A DNA stretch of 64,000 nucleotides from Auraticoccus monumenti (GTDB lineage Bacteria; Actinomycetota; Actinomycetes; Propionibacteriales; Propionibacteriaceae), in assembly GCF_900101785.1 (NCBI RefSeq), contig NZ_LT629688.1:620001-684000 (forward strand). The letters run 5' to 3'. The notes beneath the pieces were generated by a model. It was not told the DNA's origin and ran no database searches. It saw only the letters and a program-made list of their open reading frames with translations. Shown in pieces: positions 52,431 through 61,408 of the stretch. The first letter of the stretch is position 1, and every line of letters starts with the position of its first letter. The translations under genes were made by a program, and so were the position numbers.

Positions 52431-53299
52431 GACTTCACAGCTCCTGCGATCCCGTCGAAGAAGTAGCGCTGCAGCACCAGGAAGAGGGCCACGATGGGCA
52501 GCAGCGAGATGGTGCCGGCGGCGGCCATGCCCGGCCAGTCCACCGAGTTCTGGCCGACGAAGGCCTGCATGCCGACGCTCAGCGTGCGCAGCTCCGGACG
52601 ACTGAAGGTGAAGACCAGCGGCAGGAAGAACGCGTTCCAGGTGGCGAGGAAGGTCAGCACCACCACCGTGGCGGTGACCGGTCCGGCGAGCGGGAGCATG
52701 ATCCGGGTGAAGACGGTGAAGAACCCGGCCCGGTCGATCACGGCGGCCTCCTCCAGCTCGCGCGGGATGCCGCGGAAGTAGCCCATGTAGAGCAGCACCG
52801 CGGCCACGTGCCCACCACCGGAGAGGGCGACGACCATGCCGGTCAGGGAGTTCAGCAGACCCAGCCGCTGGGTCAGCTCCACCACCGGGATGATCGTGTA
52901 GCCGGCGGGCACGAAGAGCGTGGCCACCAGCACCCCGAGGACGACCTTCCGCCCCAGGAACTGGTAGCGGGCCAGCACGTAGCCCGCCATCGCGCACCGG
53001 ATGACCACCACCACCACGGTGAACACCGTCACCAGCACGGTGTTCAGCATGTACCCGGCGAAGTCCGCGTCCACCCAGGCGCGGGAGTAGTTGGACCACT
53101 GCGGGGACGCCGGCAGCAGGTCCAGCCCGGCGGAGAACACCTCCAGCTGGTCCTTCAGCGAGGCCGACACCACCCACGCGAAGGGGTAGACCCACACCGC
53201 CGCCACCACGAGCAGCAGCGCGGTCATCACCCAGAGCCGGACCCGTCGACGGCTCCGGCGCCGCGGCACCGCGACCGGGTGGGACGCCGCCGTGCTCAT
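52427..53299 (-). CDS. ABC sugar-importer permease (MalG family)
   Basis: This 290-residue membrane protein starts at ATG 53299, overlapping the stop of the partner permease (ATGA). It has about six membrane helices from [20 protein letters not shown] onward. The EAA loop is [20 protein letters not shown] (about residue 190), which contacts the ATPase. The Gly usual after Asp is Arg here (D-R-A). It pairs with the MalF-type subunit upstream. The open frame extends far upstream in the same phase, but that portion is antisense to nothing real and overlaps the other permease. Confidence 0.87.
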   Translation of the reverse strand: MSTAASHPVAVPRRRSRRRVRLWVMTALLLVVAAVWVYPFAWVVSASLKDQLEVFSAGLDLLPASPQWSNYSRAWVDADFAGYMLNTVLVTVFTVVVVVIRCAMAGYVLARYQFLGRKVVLGVLVATLFVPAGYTIIPVVELTQRLGLLNSLTGMVVALSGGGHVAAVLLYMGYFRGIPRELEEAAVIDRAGFFTVFTRIMLPLAGPVTATVVVLTFLATWNAFFLPLVFTFSRPELRTLSVGMQAFVGQNSVDWPGMAAAGTISLLPIVALFLVLQRYFFDGIAGAVKS

Positions 53300-54261
53300 G
53301 ACTCCCCTCCCCCGGCCAGGCGGCGGGCGGCGCGGATCCCCAGCAGCTGACCGACACCGATGACCAGCAGCACCAGCCCCAGCACCACCGCGGCGGCCGA
53401 GGCGAAGCCAAGCTGCGGCACCGAGCTGGCGAAGGCCCACCGGTAGATGTAGAGCTCGATCACCTCGGTGGCGTAGAAGGGCCCACCGCCGGTCATGGTG
53501 AGCACGAGGTCGAACACCTGCAGGTTCTGCTCCACGGTCAGCAGCGTGATGATCACCAGGAAGGGCACCATCAACGGGAGGGTGATGTGGCGGAAGGTCT
53601 GCCAGCCGTTGGCGCCGTCCACCTCGGCCGCCTCGACCAGGTCCCGCGGGATGGTCTGCAGCGCGGCAAGCCAGTAGATCATCGTCACCCCGAGCCACTT
53701 CCAGGTGTGCACCACCATCACCGTCCACAACGCGGTCTCCGGCGAGCCGAGCCAGTCCACCGGCGCCACGCCCAGCCCGCCCAGGGCCAGGTTCACCGGG
53801 CCGCTGGCTGGGTCGAAGATGAACTGCATCACCACCCCGACGATGGCCGTGGTGGTGACCACGGGCAGGAAGAAGGCGGTCCGGAAGAGGCGCTGCAGGG
53901 GCAGCCGGGGGTGGTTGAGCAGCACCGCCACCAGGAGCGCGGCCAGCACCCGCAGCGGGACGGTGACCACCATGAAGAGCATGGTCAGCCGGAAGGAGCT
54001 GTGGAAGAGCGGGTCGGCGAGCACGTCGGCGTAGTTCTGCAGCCCGACGAACGTCCGCTCGGCGCCGAACCCGCTCCACGACAGCAGCGAGTACCACCAG
54101 CTCGCCACCACCGGCCACAGGGTGTAGGCGCCGTAGAGCACGGCGGTGGGGAGCAGGAACAGGTAGATCCACCAACGCGCCGCACCCCGTCGGGCGCGGT
54201 CGCGCTGGCTGCGCTGGACCGTCGTCGAGGCGGGGGGCAGCGGTGCGGTGGCCGTGCTCAC
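53296..54261 (-). CDS. ABC sugar-importer permease (MalF family)
   Basis: This 321-residue membrane protein starts at GTG 54261, overlapping the binding-protein stop (GTGA). A short Arg-rich cytoplasmic start precedes [20 protein letters not shown], and six helices follow. The EAA loop [20 protein letters not shown] (about residue 225) has the full E-A-A-x-x-D-G-A consensus. It forms the CUT1 channel with the downstream permease. Confidence 0.88.
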   Translation of the reverse strand: MSTATAPLPPASTTVQRSQRDRARRGAARWWIYLFLLPTAVLYGAYTLWPVVASWWYSLLSWSGFGAERTFVGLQNYADVLADPLFHSSFRLTMLFMVVTVPLRVLAALLVAVLLNHPRLPLQRLFRTAFFLPVVTTTAIVGVVMQFIFDPASGPVNLALGGLGVAPVDWLGSPETALWTVMVVHTWKWLGVTMIYWLAALQTIPRDLVEAAEVDGANGWQTFRHITLPLMVPFLVIITLLTVEQNLQVFDLVLTMTGGGPFYATEVIELYIYRWAFASSVPQLGFASAAAVVLGLVLLVIGVGQLLGIRAARRLAGGGES

Positions 54262-55787
54262 CGGGCGTAGCCGCTGGCGTCGAAGTCGGTGCCCGGCTGC
54301 CAGTCCGGGAAGGCCCAGCTCTCCACCGACACCTCACCGCCCACCTCGGCCACGGCCTCCTCGCGGGCGGCGGTGTACTTGTCGCTCAGCTCGCGCAGCG
54401 CGGCACGGACGTCGGGGACCTGGCCGGTGAAGGCACCCTGGATGATCGGGCCGAGGCCGGGTTCGACCGCTCCCATCGCGGCCTCCACGTCGGTCACCCC
54501 GGGCCGGGCCTGGGGCGTCGGAGCGACGAAGACCTGTTCGGCGAACATCTCGATCGCCCGCTTGTAGGTGGGGTGGGCCCCCGAGCCGGCCACGCTGGTC
54601 AGGTCCAGGGGTGGCTGGTCCATGGCCTCGGCCAGCCCGGCCTGGTACTCCTCGCCGAGCAGGAGCGCCATCAGCTCTCCGGCCTGGTCGACCTGGTCGG
54701 ACTGACCGGAGACCCAGAACGTCCCGCCGACGGGGGTGCGGTTCAGCACGGGCGGGGCGCCGTCGGGGGTGGGGACGGCCCCCACACCCAGCTGCTCGGC
54801 GAACGCGTCGAACTCCCGCACCACCACGCCGGGGCAGTACGGCCCGTCGAGGAAGAAGCCGGCGCCACCGGCGGCCCACCGCGCCCGGCCGGCCCGCGCG
54901 TCGAGGGAGGAGCTGGCCGGGAACAGCAGCCCGTCGGTCTGGAAGGACACCAGGAACTCGATCGCCTCCACGACGGCGTCGTCGTGGAAGCGGTACTCAC
55001 CCGTACCCAGGTCGACGCCGTTCGCCCCGCCCTGGGTGGCCCCGGGGAACCCGGCGGTCTGGGCCAGCTCGAGCACGAACGTCGCCATCCGATCGGCGAA
55101 CTGGAGCGGCAGGATCAGACCCGAGGTGCCACTGTCCTGGACGGCGCGGGCCGCCGCCCGGACGTCGTCCCAGGAGGCGGGCGGTGACTCGGGGTCCAGC
55201 CCCGCTCCCTCCAGGGCGCTGCGGCTGAACCAGAGCAGTGAGTCGTACTGGCGGTTGCTGAAGATCGGGAAGGAGTACAGGTCCTCGCCGAACGAGTGCA
55301 GGCCCTGGATCAGGGCGCCCTCCGGCACCGCGGCCCGCACCTCGTCGGCACCGGCCAACGGGGAGAACCAGCCCTGCCCGAGCAGCACCGAGGGCGTGAC
55401 GCCGACACCGGCCAGCGTGAAGACGTCGGGCATCTGCTGGCTGGAATAGGCCAGCTGCAGCGCCTGGCCCTGGTCGTTGGGGTTGTAGACGGTGTGCTCG
55501 ACCGTCGGCCCTCCACCTGCGGTGAACCGGTCGAAGGTGGCGCGCTGCAGGTCCTCCAACGGGGCGAACTGGTCCCACCAGGTGAGTGGACCGGTGCCGC
55601 CGGAGGTGCCGCCGCCGGTCTGGCCGCCGCCGGACCCGCCCTGCGGCCCGCCGCCGCCCACGTCCGTGGGCGCCGTGCTGCACGCGGTGACGACCGCCGC
55701 GGAGGCCGCTCCCACCGCCCCGCCGAGCAGCTGGCGTCGAGTGGGACGCAGGGTGTCGAGGAGTCGTGTCGTGGTGCGGTCGGTCAT
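54258..55787 (-). CDS. Tat-exported sugar-binding lipoprotein of ABC importer
   Basis: This 509-residue extracellular solute-binding protein has a twin-arginine signal ([10 protein letters not shown], about 16-25) and lipobox VTAC (about 33-36), then a Gly-rich linker. Binding-protein features include [20 protein letters not shown]-like strands and [12 protein letters not shown]. It is larger than the other two here. It begins the operon binding protein-permease-permease-sulfatase. AGGTGG lies about eight bases before ATG 55787. A double LacI-type operator is about 75 bp upstream. Its ligand is probably a sulfated oligosaccharide, given the sulfatase. Confidence 0.87.
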   Translation of the reverse strand: MTDRTTTRLLDTLRPTRRQLLGGAVGAASAAVVTACSTAPTDVGGGGPQGGSGGGQTGGGTSGGTGPLTWWDQFAPLEDLQRATFDRFTAGGGPTVEHTVYNPNDQGQALQLAYSSQQMPDVFTLAGVGVTPSVLLGQGWFSPLAGADEVRAAVPEGALIQGLHSFGEDLYSFPIFSNRQYDSLLWFSRSALEGAGLDPESPPASWDDVRAAARAVQDSGTSGLILPLQFADRMATFVLELAQTAGFPGATQGGANGVDLGTGEYRFHDDAVVEAIEFLVSFQTDGLLFPASSSLDARAGRARWAAGGAGFFLDGPYCPGVVVREFDAFAEQLGVGAVPTPDGAPPVLNRTPVGGTFWVSGQSDQVDQAGELMALLLGEEYQAGLAEAMDQPPLDLTSVAGSGAHPTYKRAIEMFAEQVFVAPTPQARPGVTDVEAAMGAVEPGLGPIIQGAFTGQVPDVRAALRELSDKYTAAREEAVAEVGGEVSVESWAFPDWQPGTDFDASGYAR

Positions 55788-55859
55788 GGGTGTTCCACCT
55801 CGTTGTCTCACCGTTGAGTCGAGCGCGGATGGCCTCGGGTGGCCTCGCAGGGCTAGTTC

Positions 55860-55883
55860 TACATTGTTGTGTACAACATTGTA
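55860..55883 (-). promoter_or_regulatory. 24-bp LacI-type palindromic operator
   Basis: A near-perfect 24-bp palindrome of two TACAnTGTTGT-like half-sites around a 2-bp centre. Its right half contains TACAA-CA-TTGTA (55872-55883). The site lies 73-96 bp before the binding-protein start codon. It matches the single TACAA-TG-TTGTA site at 46385-46396 in front of the GH43 gene, so both transcription units probably share the nearby LacI regulator. Confidence 0.55.
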
Positions 55884-56067
55884 AAGAGAGTGCCCGGGTA
55901 CCCCGGCCAACCGGTCGTCAGTGGTGGGTGGACGCCGGTCCGCAAGCTCGCTGGCGAGGCTCGTCGGACGTCGCCGGTCGGTCGCGCGCCCGGAGGCGGC
56001 CTCCGGCGACGCGGCGCCGCGCCCGGGTCCGACCTCGAGATCCGCCCAGATTTCTAATGGTCATACC

Positions 56068-56135
56068 TTGACCACCCACCGGAGAGCCCACTAGCGTTCC
56101 TGTCTATCGGGACGTATGTCCCGATCATCGGGACG
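56068..56135 (+). promoter_or_regulatory. Promoter with ATCGGGAC palindrome (IclR-type operator)
   Basis: TTGACC (56068-56073) and TAGCGT (56092-56097) with 18-bp spacing form a likely promoter. Just downstream lies a perfect 8-bp inverted repeat ATCGGGAC (56106-56113) and GTCCCGAT (56118-56125) with a 4-bp spacer, then a third half-site ATCGGGAC (56127-56134). The arrangement over the start of transcription suits repression by the IclR regulator encoded in the same operon. Confidence 0.5.
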
Positions 56136-56151
56136 AACGATGGAGGGGCCA

Positions 56152-57498
56152 ATGGCGGCCACACCGAGAATCAGTCGACGGACCCTGCTGCGGGGCGCGG
56201 GAGCGCTGGGGTTGGCGGGGACCACCGGGCTCGCGGCCTGCGGCCGTCCGGTCGACACCAGCGCGCAGCTGCCCGACGTGAGCGGCGGCGACTACGACGG
56301 CCCACCGATCACGCTGCAGTTCTGGAACGGGCTCACCGGCGGGGACGGGCCGGTGATGCGCAAGCTGCTGGCCGAGTTCACCGCTGCGCACCCGGCGATC
56401 ACCGTGGAGATGTACGCGATCCCGTGGTCGAACTTCTACCAGAAGTTCCCCGCCGCGGTGGTCAGCGGACTGGCCCCCGACCTGGGCCTGATGCACAACT
56501 TCCAGGTCGCCACCAACGCCGCCCGGCAGGTCATCGTCCCCCTCGACCCGCTCGCCGAGGCACTCGAGCTCACCGAGTCCGACTACCTCCCGGTCGTGTG
56601 GGGCTCCGGCCTCTTCCAGGGCGAGCGCTGGTCGCTGCCGCTGGACATGTGGCCCGACAGCCTCTTCTACAACCGCCGGGTGCTGGCCGACGCCGGGCTC
56701 GACCCCGACGCCCCGCCCACCACCGGCGAGGAGTACCTGTCCGCGCTGGAGACGCTGCGCAGCAACGACATCCAGGGCCACTGGCTGCCCGCCATCGACC
56801 CCCAGGGCGTCGGCCGCGGCTTCGACTCGCTGCTGTGGCAGATGGGCGGGGAGCTCTACGACGCCGAGGGTGGCCAGGCGCTGTTCGGCTCCGAGGCCGG
56901 CATCCGCGCCCTGGAGTGGCAGCAGGGGCTGATCGACGCCGGGTACAGCCCCACCGACGTCAGCGGCTCCGACGGCAACGTCGCCTTCAAGAACGACCAG
57001 AACGCGTTCATCTGGGGCGGTCCCGGCGCGCTGATCAACGACCTGGCCAAGGTCGAGGACCTCGACTGGGACGTCGCCCCGCTGCCCCGGATCGGGCCCA
57101 ACCGGGCCGCCTTCTCCGGCTCGCACCAGTTCGTGCTGATGCGCCAGCGGGAGTTCGACCCCGACCGCATCAGCGCCGTGGTCACCTTCCTGCGCTGGAT
57201 CACCGACAACTCCATCGGGTGGGCCAGCGCCGGCCCGGTGCCGGCCCGGCTGCCCGTGCTGCAGCAGCCGGAGTTCGCCGAGCTGGAGGCCCAGTCCCAC
57301 GTCGCCGAGGGGGTCGAGCACATCCGCTTCTACCCGCTGGTGCCGGGGATCGCCGAGGTGCAGACCACGATCCTCTACCCCGCGATCGGTGACGCGCTGC
57401 TCGGCCAGGCCTCCCCCGCCGACGCCCTGGCCCGGGCCACCGAGCAGGCCTCGTTCCTGCTCAGCGAGAACCTGACCAAGTACCGAGAGGTCCGATGA
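56152..57498 (+). CDS. Tat-exported sugar-binding lipoprotein of ABC importer
   Basis: ATG 56152 is chosen because GGAGGGG lies 5-6 bases upstream; ATG 56116 and 56140 lack this. The 448-residue product has a twin-arginine signal (SRRTLLRGAG) and a lipobox LAAC (about 30). The family 1 binding fold follows: ITLQFWNGLTGGDGPVMRKL, WSLPLDMWPDSLFYNRRVL and AFIWGGPGALIND. It is the substrate-capturing component for the two permeases that follow. The operon also carries kduI, so the ligand is probably a uronate-containing oligosaccharide. Confidence 0.87.
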   Translation: MAATPRISRRTLLRGAGALGLAGTTGLAACGRPVDTSAQLPDVSGGDYDGPPITLQFWNGLTGGDGPVMRKLLAEFTAAHPAITVEMYAIPWSNFYQKFPAAVVSGLAPDLGLMHNFQVATNAARQVIVPLDPLAEALELTESDYLPVVWGSGLFQGERWSLPLDMWPDSLFYNRRVLADAGLDPDAPPTTGEEYLSALETLRSNDIQGHWLPAIDPQGVGRGFDSLLWQMGGELYDAEGGQALFGSEAGIRALEWQQGLIDAGYSPTDVSGSDGNVAFKNDQNAFIWGGPGALINDLAKVEDLDWDVAPLPRIGPNRAAFSGSHQFVLMRQREFDPDRISAVVTFLRWITDNSIGWASAGPVPARLPVLQQPEFAELEAQSHVAEGVEHIRFYPLVPGIAEVQTTILYPAIGDALLGQASPADALARATEQASFLLSENLTKYREVR

Positions 57499-58466
57499 TG
57501 ACCGCGACCACCACCGCCCCCGTCGGCACACCTCCCCGCGCGGCAGCCACCCCGGCCCGCGGCCACCGCCCGGGTCTGGCCCCGCACCGTCCGAAGGCCT
57601 GGACGCCGTACCTGTTCCTGGCACCCTTCCTGCTGATCTTCACCACCTTCGTCCTCGCCCCGGCGGTCTACGGGTTCTGGATGAGCCTGCACAACTGGGA
57701 CTTCTTCCTCCCCGAGCGGCCCTTCGTGGGCCTGGCCAACTACGCCGAGCTGTTCACCCCCGGCGCCCTGGTCGCCCAGCAGTTCTGGGAGAGCATGCGG
57801 GCCACCGGCATCTTCGTGCTGCTCTCGGTGCCGCTGCTGATGGTCATCCCCCTCGGGCTGGCCCTGCTGCTCAACCGCCGCTTCCGCGGGCGCACCTTCT
57901 TCCGGGCGGTCTTCTTCGCCCCCTACGTGCTCGGCGTCAGCGTCATCGGCCTGCTCTGGCAGTACCTGCTCAACGCCAACACCGGGCTGATCAACGCCTA
58001 CCTCACCCAGCTCGGCATGACCGAGAAGATCCCGTGGCTGACCGCGATCCCCTGGGTGTGGGTCTCCCTGGTCGGGGTCACCGTCTGGTGGACGATGGGC
58101 TTCAACTCCGTGGTCTACCTCGCCGGCCTCCAGGGGGTCGACGAGAACCTCTACGACGCCGCCAAGGTCGACGGCGCCTCCCGCTGGCAGGAGTTCCGCC
58201 ACGTCACCCTGCCCGAGCTGCGCCCGGTGATCCTGTTCGTGCTGACCATGACCGTGCTGGCCTCGGCCAACATGTTCGGCCAGTCCTACCTGCTGACCAG
58301 CGGGAACCCGTCGAACGAGACCCGCACCGCGATCATGTACATCGCGCAGGTCGGCCTCGAGCAGTTCCGGATGGGCAAGGGCGCCGCGATGAGCTACCTC
58401 CTCGCGCTGCTGCTGATCCTCATCAGCGCCCTCAACTTCGTCTTCCTCCGACAGAAGGAGCGCTGA
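57495..58466 (+). CDS. ABC sugar-importer permease (MalF family)
   Basis: This 323-residue membrane protein starts at ATG 57495, overlapping the binding-protein stop. A basic N-terminus is followed by YLFLAPFLLIFTTFVLAPAV, the first of six or so helices. The EAA loop is YDAAKVDGASRWQEFRHVTL (about residue 215; Tyr-Asp replaces Glu-Glu). It forms the CUT1 channel with the next gene, which starts one base after its stop. Confidence 0.87.
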   Translation: MMTATTTAPVGTPPRAAATPARGHRPGLAPHRPKAWTPYLFLAPFLLIFTTFVLAPAVYGFWMSLHNWDFFLPERPFVGLANYAELFTPGALVAQQFWESMRATGIFVLLSVPLLMVIPLGLALLLNRRFRGRTFFRAVFFAPYVLGVSVIGLLWQYLLNANTGLINAYLTQLGMTEKIPWLTAIPWVWVSLVGVTVWWTMGFNSVVYLAGLQGVDENLYDAAKVDGASRWQEFRHVTLPELRPVILFVLTMTVLASANMFGQSYLLTSGNPSNETRTAIMYIAQVGLEQFRMGKGAAMSYLLALLLILISALNFVFLRQKER

Positions 58467-58467
58467 G

Positions 58468-59370
58468 ATGGCCACCCTCGCCGTCGACCGACCCACCGGC
58501 ACCCCCGTGGACGCCGTCCCGTCGCCGCCCGCCCGTCGCGGCCCCCACGGCATGGTCAGCACGCTGCTGCTCTACGCCAGCCTGCTGATCCTGTCGGTGA
58601 TCATCCTGGCGCCGCTGCTGTGGATGCTCTCCACCTCCTTCAAGACCACCGGGGACGCCACCGCGATGCCCCCGAGCTGGATCCCGCCGGAGCCGTCGGT
58701 GGAGGGCTACACCTCCCTGTTCGCCGACGCCCAGGCCCCGGTGCTGCGCTGGCTGGCCAACTCGGTCCTGGTGGCCGTCCTGCACACCGCGCTGGTGCTG
58801 GTCACCGCCGCGGCCGCGGCCTACCCGCTGGCCCGGATGGAGTTCCGCGGCCGGAAGATCGTCTTCGCGCTGATCATCGCCACGCTGTTCGTCCCCGGCT
58901 TCGTGTTCCTGATGCCGAACTACCTGATCGTGGACCGGCTGGACTGGCTGGACAGCATCTGGGCCCTCGTGGTCCCGGGAGCGGCCAGCGCGTTCGGCGT
59001 CTTCTTCCTCCGCCAGTTCTTCTCCTCCCTGCCCGAGGCCCTGGAGGAGGCGGCCCTGATCGACGGCGCCAACCGGTTCCAGATCTTCGTCCGGATCGTG
59101 CTGCCGCTCTCCCGGGCGCCGCTGGCCACCCTGGGCGTGCTGTCCTTCCTGACCAGCTGGAACGACTTCCTCTGGCCGCTGTACGTCCTGTTCAACCCCG
59201 CTCAGCTCACCCTGCCGGCCGGGCTCTCGACACTGCGCGGCTCCTACGCCACCGACTACCCGGCGATCATGGCCGGGGCCGCACTGGCCAGCATCCCGGT
59301 GCTGATCCTGTTCGCCTTCGTCCAGCGCTACGTGATCGCCGGCGTCGCCCGCTCCGGGCTGAAGGGCTGA
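58468..59370 (+). CDS. ABC sugar-importer permease (MalG family)
   Basis: This 300-residue membrane protein has six helices from LLLYASLLILSVIILAPLLW on. EEAALIDGANRFQIFVRIVL (about residue 195) is the ATPase-docking EAA loop. The C-terminus QRYVIAGVARSGLKG is typical of MalG-type subunits. AAGGAG lies inside the end of the preceding gene, giving coupled translation. Confidence 0.88.
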   Translation: MATLAVDRPTGTPVDAVPSPPARRGPHGMVSTLLLYASLLILSVIILAPLLWMLSTSFKTTGDATAMPPSWIPPEPSVEGYTSLFADAQAPVLRWLANSVLVAVLHTALVLVTAAAAAYPLARMEFRGRKIVFALIIATLFVPGFVFLMPNYLIVDRLDWLDSIWALVVPGAASAFGVFFLRQFFSSLPEALEEAALIDGANRFQIFVRIVLPLSRAPLATLGVLSFLTSWNDFLWPLYVLFNPAQLTLPAGLSTLRGSYATDYPAIMAGAALASIPVLILFAFVQRYVIAGVARSGLKG

Positions 59371-59437
59371 CCGCGTGACGTCCGGTCCCACCACCGCCAG
59401 ACGCGGTCCGCCCCCCGTCCTGGGGGAGAATCTCTGG

Positions 59438-60226
59438 ATGAGCAGCGAGGCGAGCACCGCATCGGCCGGCACCCTGGCCCGCGGCCTGGACATCCTCGAG
59501 TGGGTGGCCTCGGTGGAACGCGGCGCCATGGCGGACCTCTGTGCCGCGCTCGGACTGAGCCGCAGCGCGGCCTACCGGATCGTCGGCCAGCTGCGCGAGC
59601 GCGGCTACCTCACCGAGGCCGGGGAGAACCACCTGCGTCTCGGCCCGCGGGCCATCCGGCTCGGGCTGCAGGCGCTGGAGGGGCTGGACCTGTTCAAGGT
59701 CACCCCCGACCACCTGCGCGCCCTGGTCGGGACCACCGAGGAGACCGCCTTCGTCGCCGTCTGCGAGGGCGTCGAGATGGCCTACGTGATGCAGGAGGTC
59801 GGGCCGCAGGTGGTCAAGGTCTCCTCCAAGCTCGGCAGCCGCGCCCCGCTGCACGCCTCCGGTCTCGGCAAGGCCTACCTCTCCGCGCTGCCGGTGCCCG
59901 AGGCGGAGGAGATCGTCTCCGGGCTGGACCTGGTGGAGTACACCCCCACCACGCTGACCACCGTCCCCCGGCTGCTCGCCGCGGTGCGCGAGGCGGCCGA
60001 GCGCGGCTACGCCGTCGACGACTCCGAGCGGGAGCCCGGCGTCCGCTGCCTAGCCGCCCCCGTCCTCGACGCCTCCCGGCGCCCGGTCGCCGCGATCAGC
60101 GTCGCCGGCCCGCGGGACCGGATCCTCGACGCCGAGGCGGCCATCGTCGAGGCCGTCCTCGCCACCGCCCGCACCATCTCCACCCAGCTCGGCTGCCCCG
60201 ACCCCCGACCCCGCCCCCAGGAGTGA
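59438..60226 (+). CDS. IclR-family transcriptional regulator
   Basis: From ATG 59438 (GGGGGAG ten bases upstream) the product is 262 residues; an in-frame GTG at 59375 is the alternative. The winged helix-turn-helix is at residues ~12-75 (TLARGLDILEWVASVERGAM, CAALGLSRSAAYRIVGQL). The effector-binding domain has RAPLHASGLGKAYLSALP and VRCLAAPVLDASRRPVAAIS, as in KdgR-like IclR proteins. It probably controls the operon through the ATCGGGAC palindrome upstream of the binding-protein gene. Pectin/uronate regulators are often of this family, which fits kduI downstream. Confidence 0.86.
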   Translation: MSSEASTASAGTLARGLDILEWVASVERGAMADLCAALGLSRSAAYRIVGQLRERGYLTEAGENHLRLGPRAIRLGLQALEGLDLFKVTPDHLRALVGTTEETAFVAVCEGVEMAYVMQEVGPQVVKVSSKLGSRAPLHASGLGKAYLSALPVPEAEEIVSGLDLVEYTPTTLTTVPRLLAAVREAAERGYAVDDSEREPGVRCLAAPVLDASRRPVAAISVAGPRDRILDAEAAIVEAVLATARTISTQLGCPDPRPRPQE

Positions 60227-60229
60227 CCT

Positions 60230-61309
60230 GTGTCCGCGTCCGACCCGACCATCACCTCGATCGACCTGCACGACCTGCCCACCCGCTACCCCCGCACCGT
60301 CGGCCGCAACGCCCGGCTGGGCAGCCACGGCTCCGGCGGTGAGTCCCGCGTCGCGGTGCTGCGCACCGACTCCGGCGCGGTCGGCTGGGGCATGGTCGAG
60401 GGACCGGCCGGCGCCGACGTCGTCGGCCGCAGCCTGTCCGAGCTGATCGACCCCGCCACCGGTGTCCGCGACGAGACGCTGGCCTGGCTGGACGTCCCCC
60501 TGCACGACCTGCTCGGCGTGGTGCAGGACGTCCCGGTGCACGCCCTCCTCGGCGACCGGGGCCTGCCCGTCGTCGAGCTCTACGACGGCGCCATCTACTT
60601 CGACGACCTCGACCCCGAGGACGCCCCCCGCGGTGTCGCCGTCGCGCTGCAGAACTGCCGCGACGACGCCGCCCTGGGCTATCGCGGGTTCAAGCTGAAG
60701 ATCGGGCGGGGGAACCGGTGGATGCCCCGGGCCGAGGGCGACGCCCGCGACATCGAGGTGACCAGGGCCGTCCGGGAGGCCTACCCCGACGCCCGGGTGC
60801 TGGTCGACGCCAACGACGGCTACGACCTGGAGGGCTTCTGCCGCTACCTCGACGCCGTCGCCGACTGCGACCTGTACTGGGTGGAGGAGCCCTTCCTCGA
60901 CGACGCCGACGACCTCGCCGCCCTGCGCCGCCACCTGGACCAGGTCAGCCCCACCACCCGCATCGCCGAGGGCGAGACCTCCCCCGACGTCGCGGCCCTG
61001 CTGCCGGTGGCCGGTGCGGGGCACATCAACGTGATGCTGATGGATGTCATGTCGTTCGGCCTGACCCGCTGGCGGGCCCTGATGCCGCAGCTGGTCGACC
61101 TCGGCGTCCGAGCCTCCCCGCACGCCTGGGGACGTCCGCTGAAGACGCTGTACGCCGCGCAGCTGGCCACCGGGCTCGGCGGGGTGGACGTGGTGGAGGG
61201 CGTGCCCGGCACCACCGACGGCGTCGACACCTCCGCCTACGTCTTCGCCGACGGCCGTCTGACCGTCCCGGACCGTCCCGGCTTCGGCCTGCCGCTCCCC
61301 ACCCTCTGA
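60230..61309 (+). CDS. Enolase-superfamily (mandelate racemase-type) enzyme
   Basis: This 359-residue enzyme has an N-terminal capping domain (1-125) and a barrel with the superfamily ligands: K-x-K in GFKLKIGRG (about 155), Asp in VDANDGY (about 192), Glu in WVEEPF (about 219), and a second Glu at AEGETSPD (about 245). A His lies in SPHAWGRP (about 297). This arrangement favours the mandelate racemase/acid-sugar dehydratase subgroup rather than enolase itself. It probably dehydrates a uronate-derived acid sugar. GTG 60230 follows the iclR stop by three bases, with AGGAG in between. Confidence 0.8.
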   Translation: MSASDPTITSIDLHDLPTRYPRTVGRNARLGSHGSGGESRVAVLRTDSGAVGWGMVEGPAGADVVGRSLSELIDPATGVRDETLAWLDVPLHDLLGVVQDVPVHALLGDRGLPVVELYDGAIYFDDLDPEDAPRGVAVALQNCRDDAALGYRGFKLKIGRGNRWMPRAEGDARDIEVTRAVREAYPDARVLVDANDGYDLEGFCRYLDAVADCDLYWVEEPFLDDADDLAALRRHLDQVSPTTRIAEGETSPDVAALLPVAGAGHINVMLMDVMSFGLTRWRALMPQLVDLGVRASPHAWGRPLKTLYAAQLATGLGGVDVVEGVPGTTDGVDTSAYVFADGRLTVPDRPGFGLPLPTL

Positions 61310-61408
61310 CCGTCCGGGCTCCGGTCCGCCCGGGCAGCACCCCTGACCGCGACCACCCAGCCGCTGACCGACCGCAGCCTGCCCGACCACCCCATCCCAG
61401 GAGCACCC

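Noticed and set aside
50988-53411. An 807-codon reading of the sulfatase extended upstream
   Set aside because: The added part lies over the permease gene in another frame; sulfatases start at PNILLI-type sequence, here right after ATG 52430.
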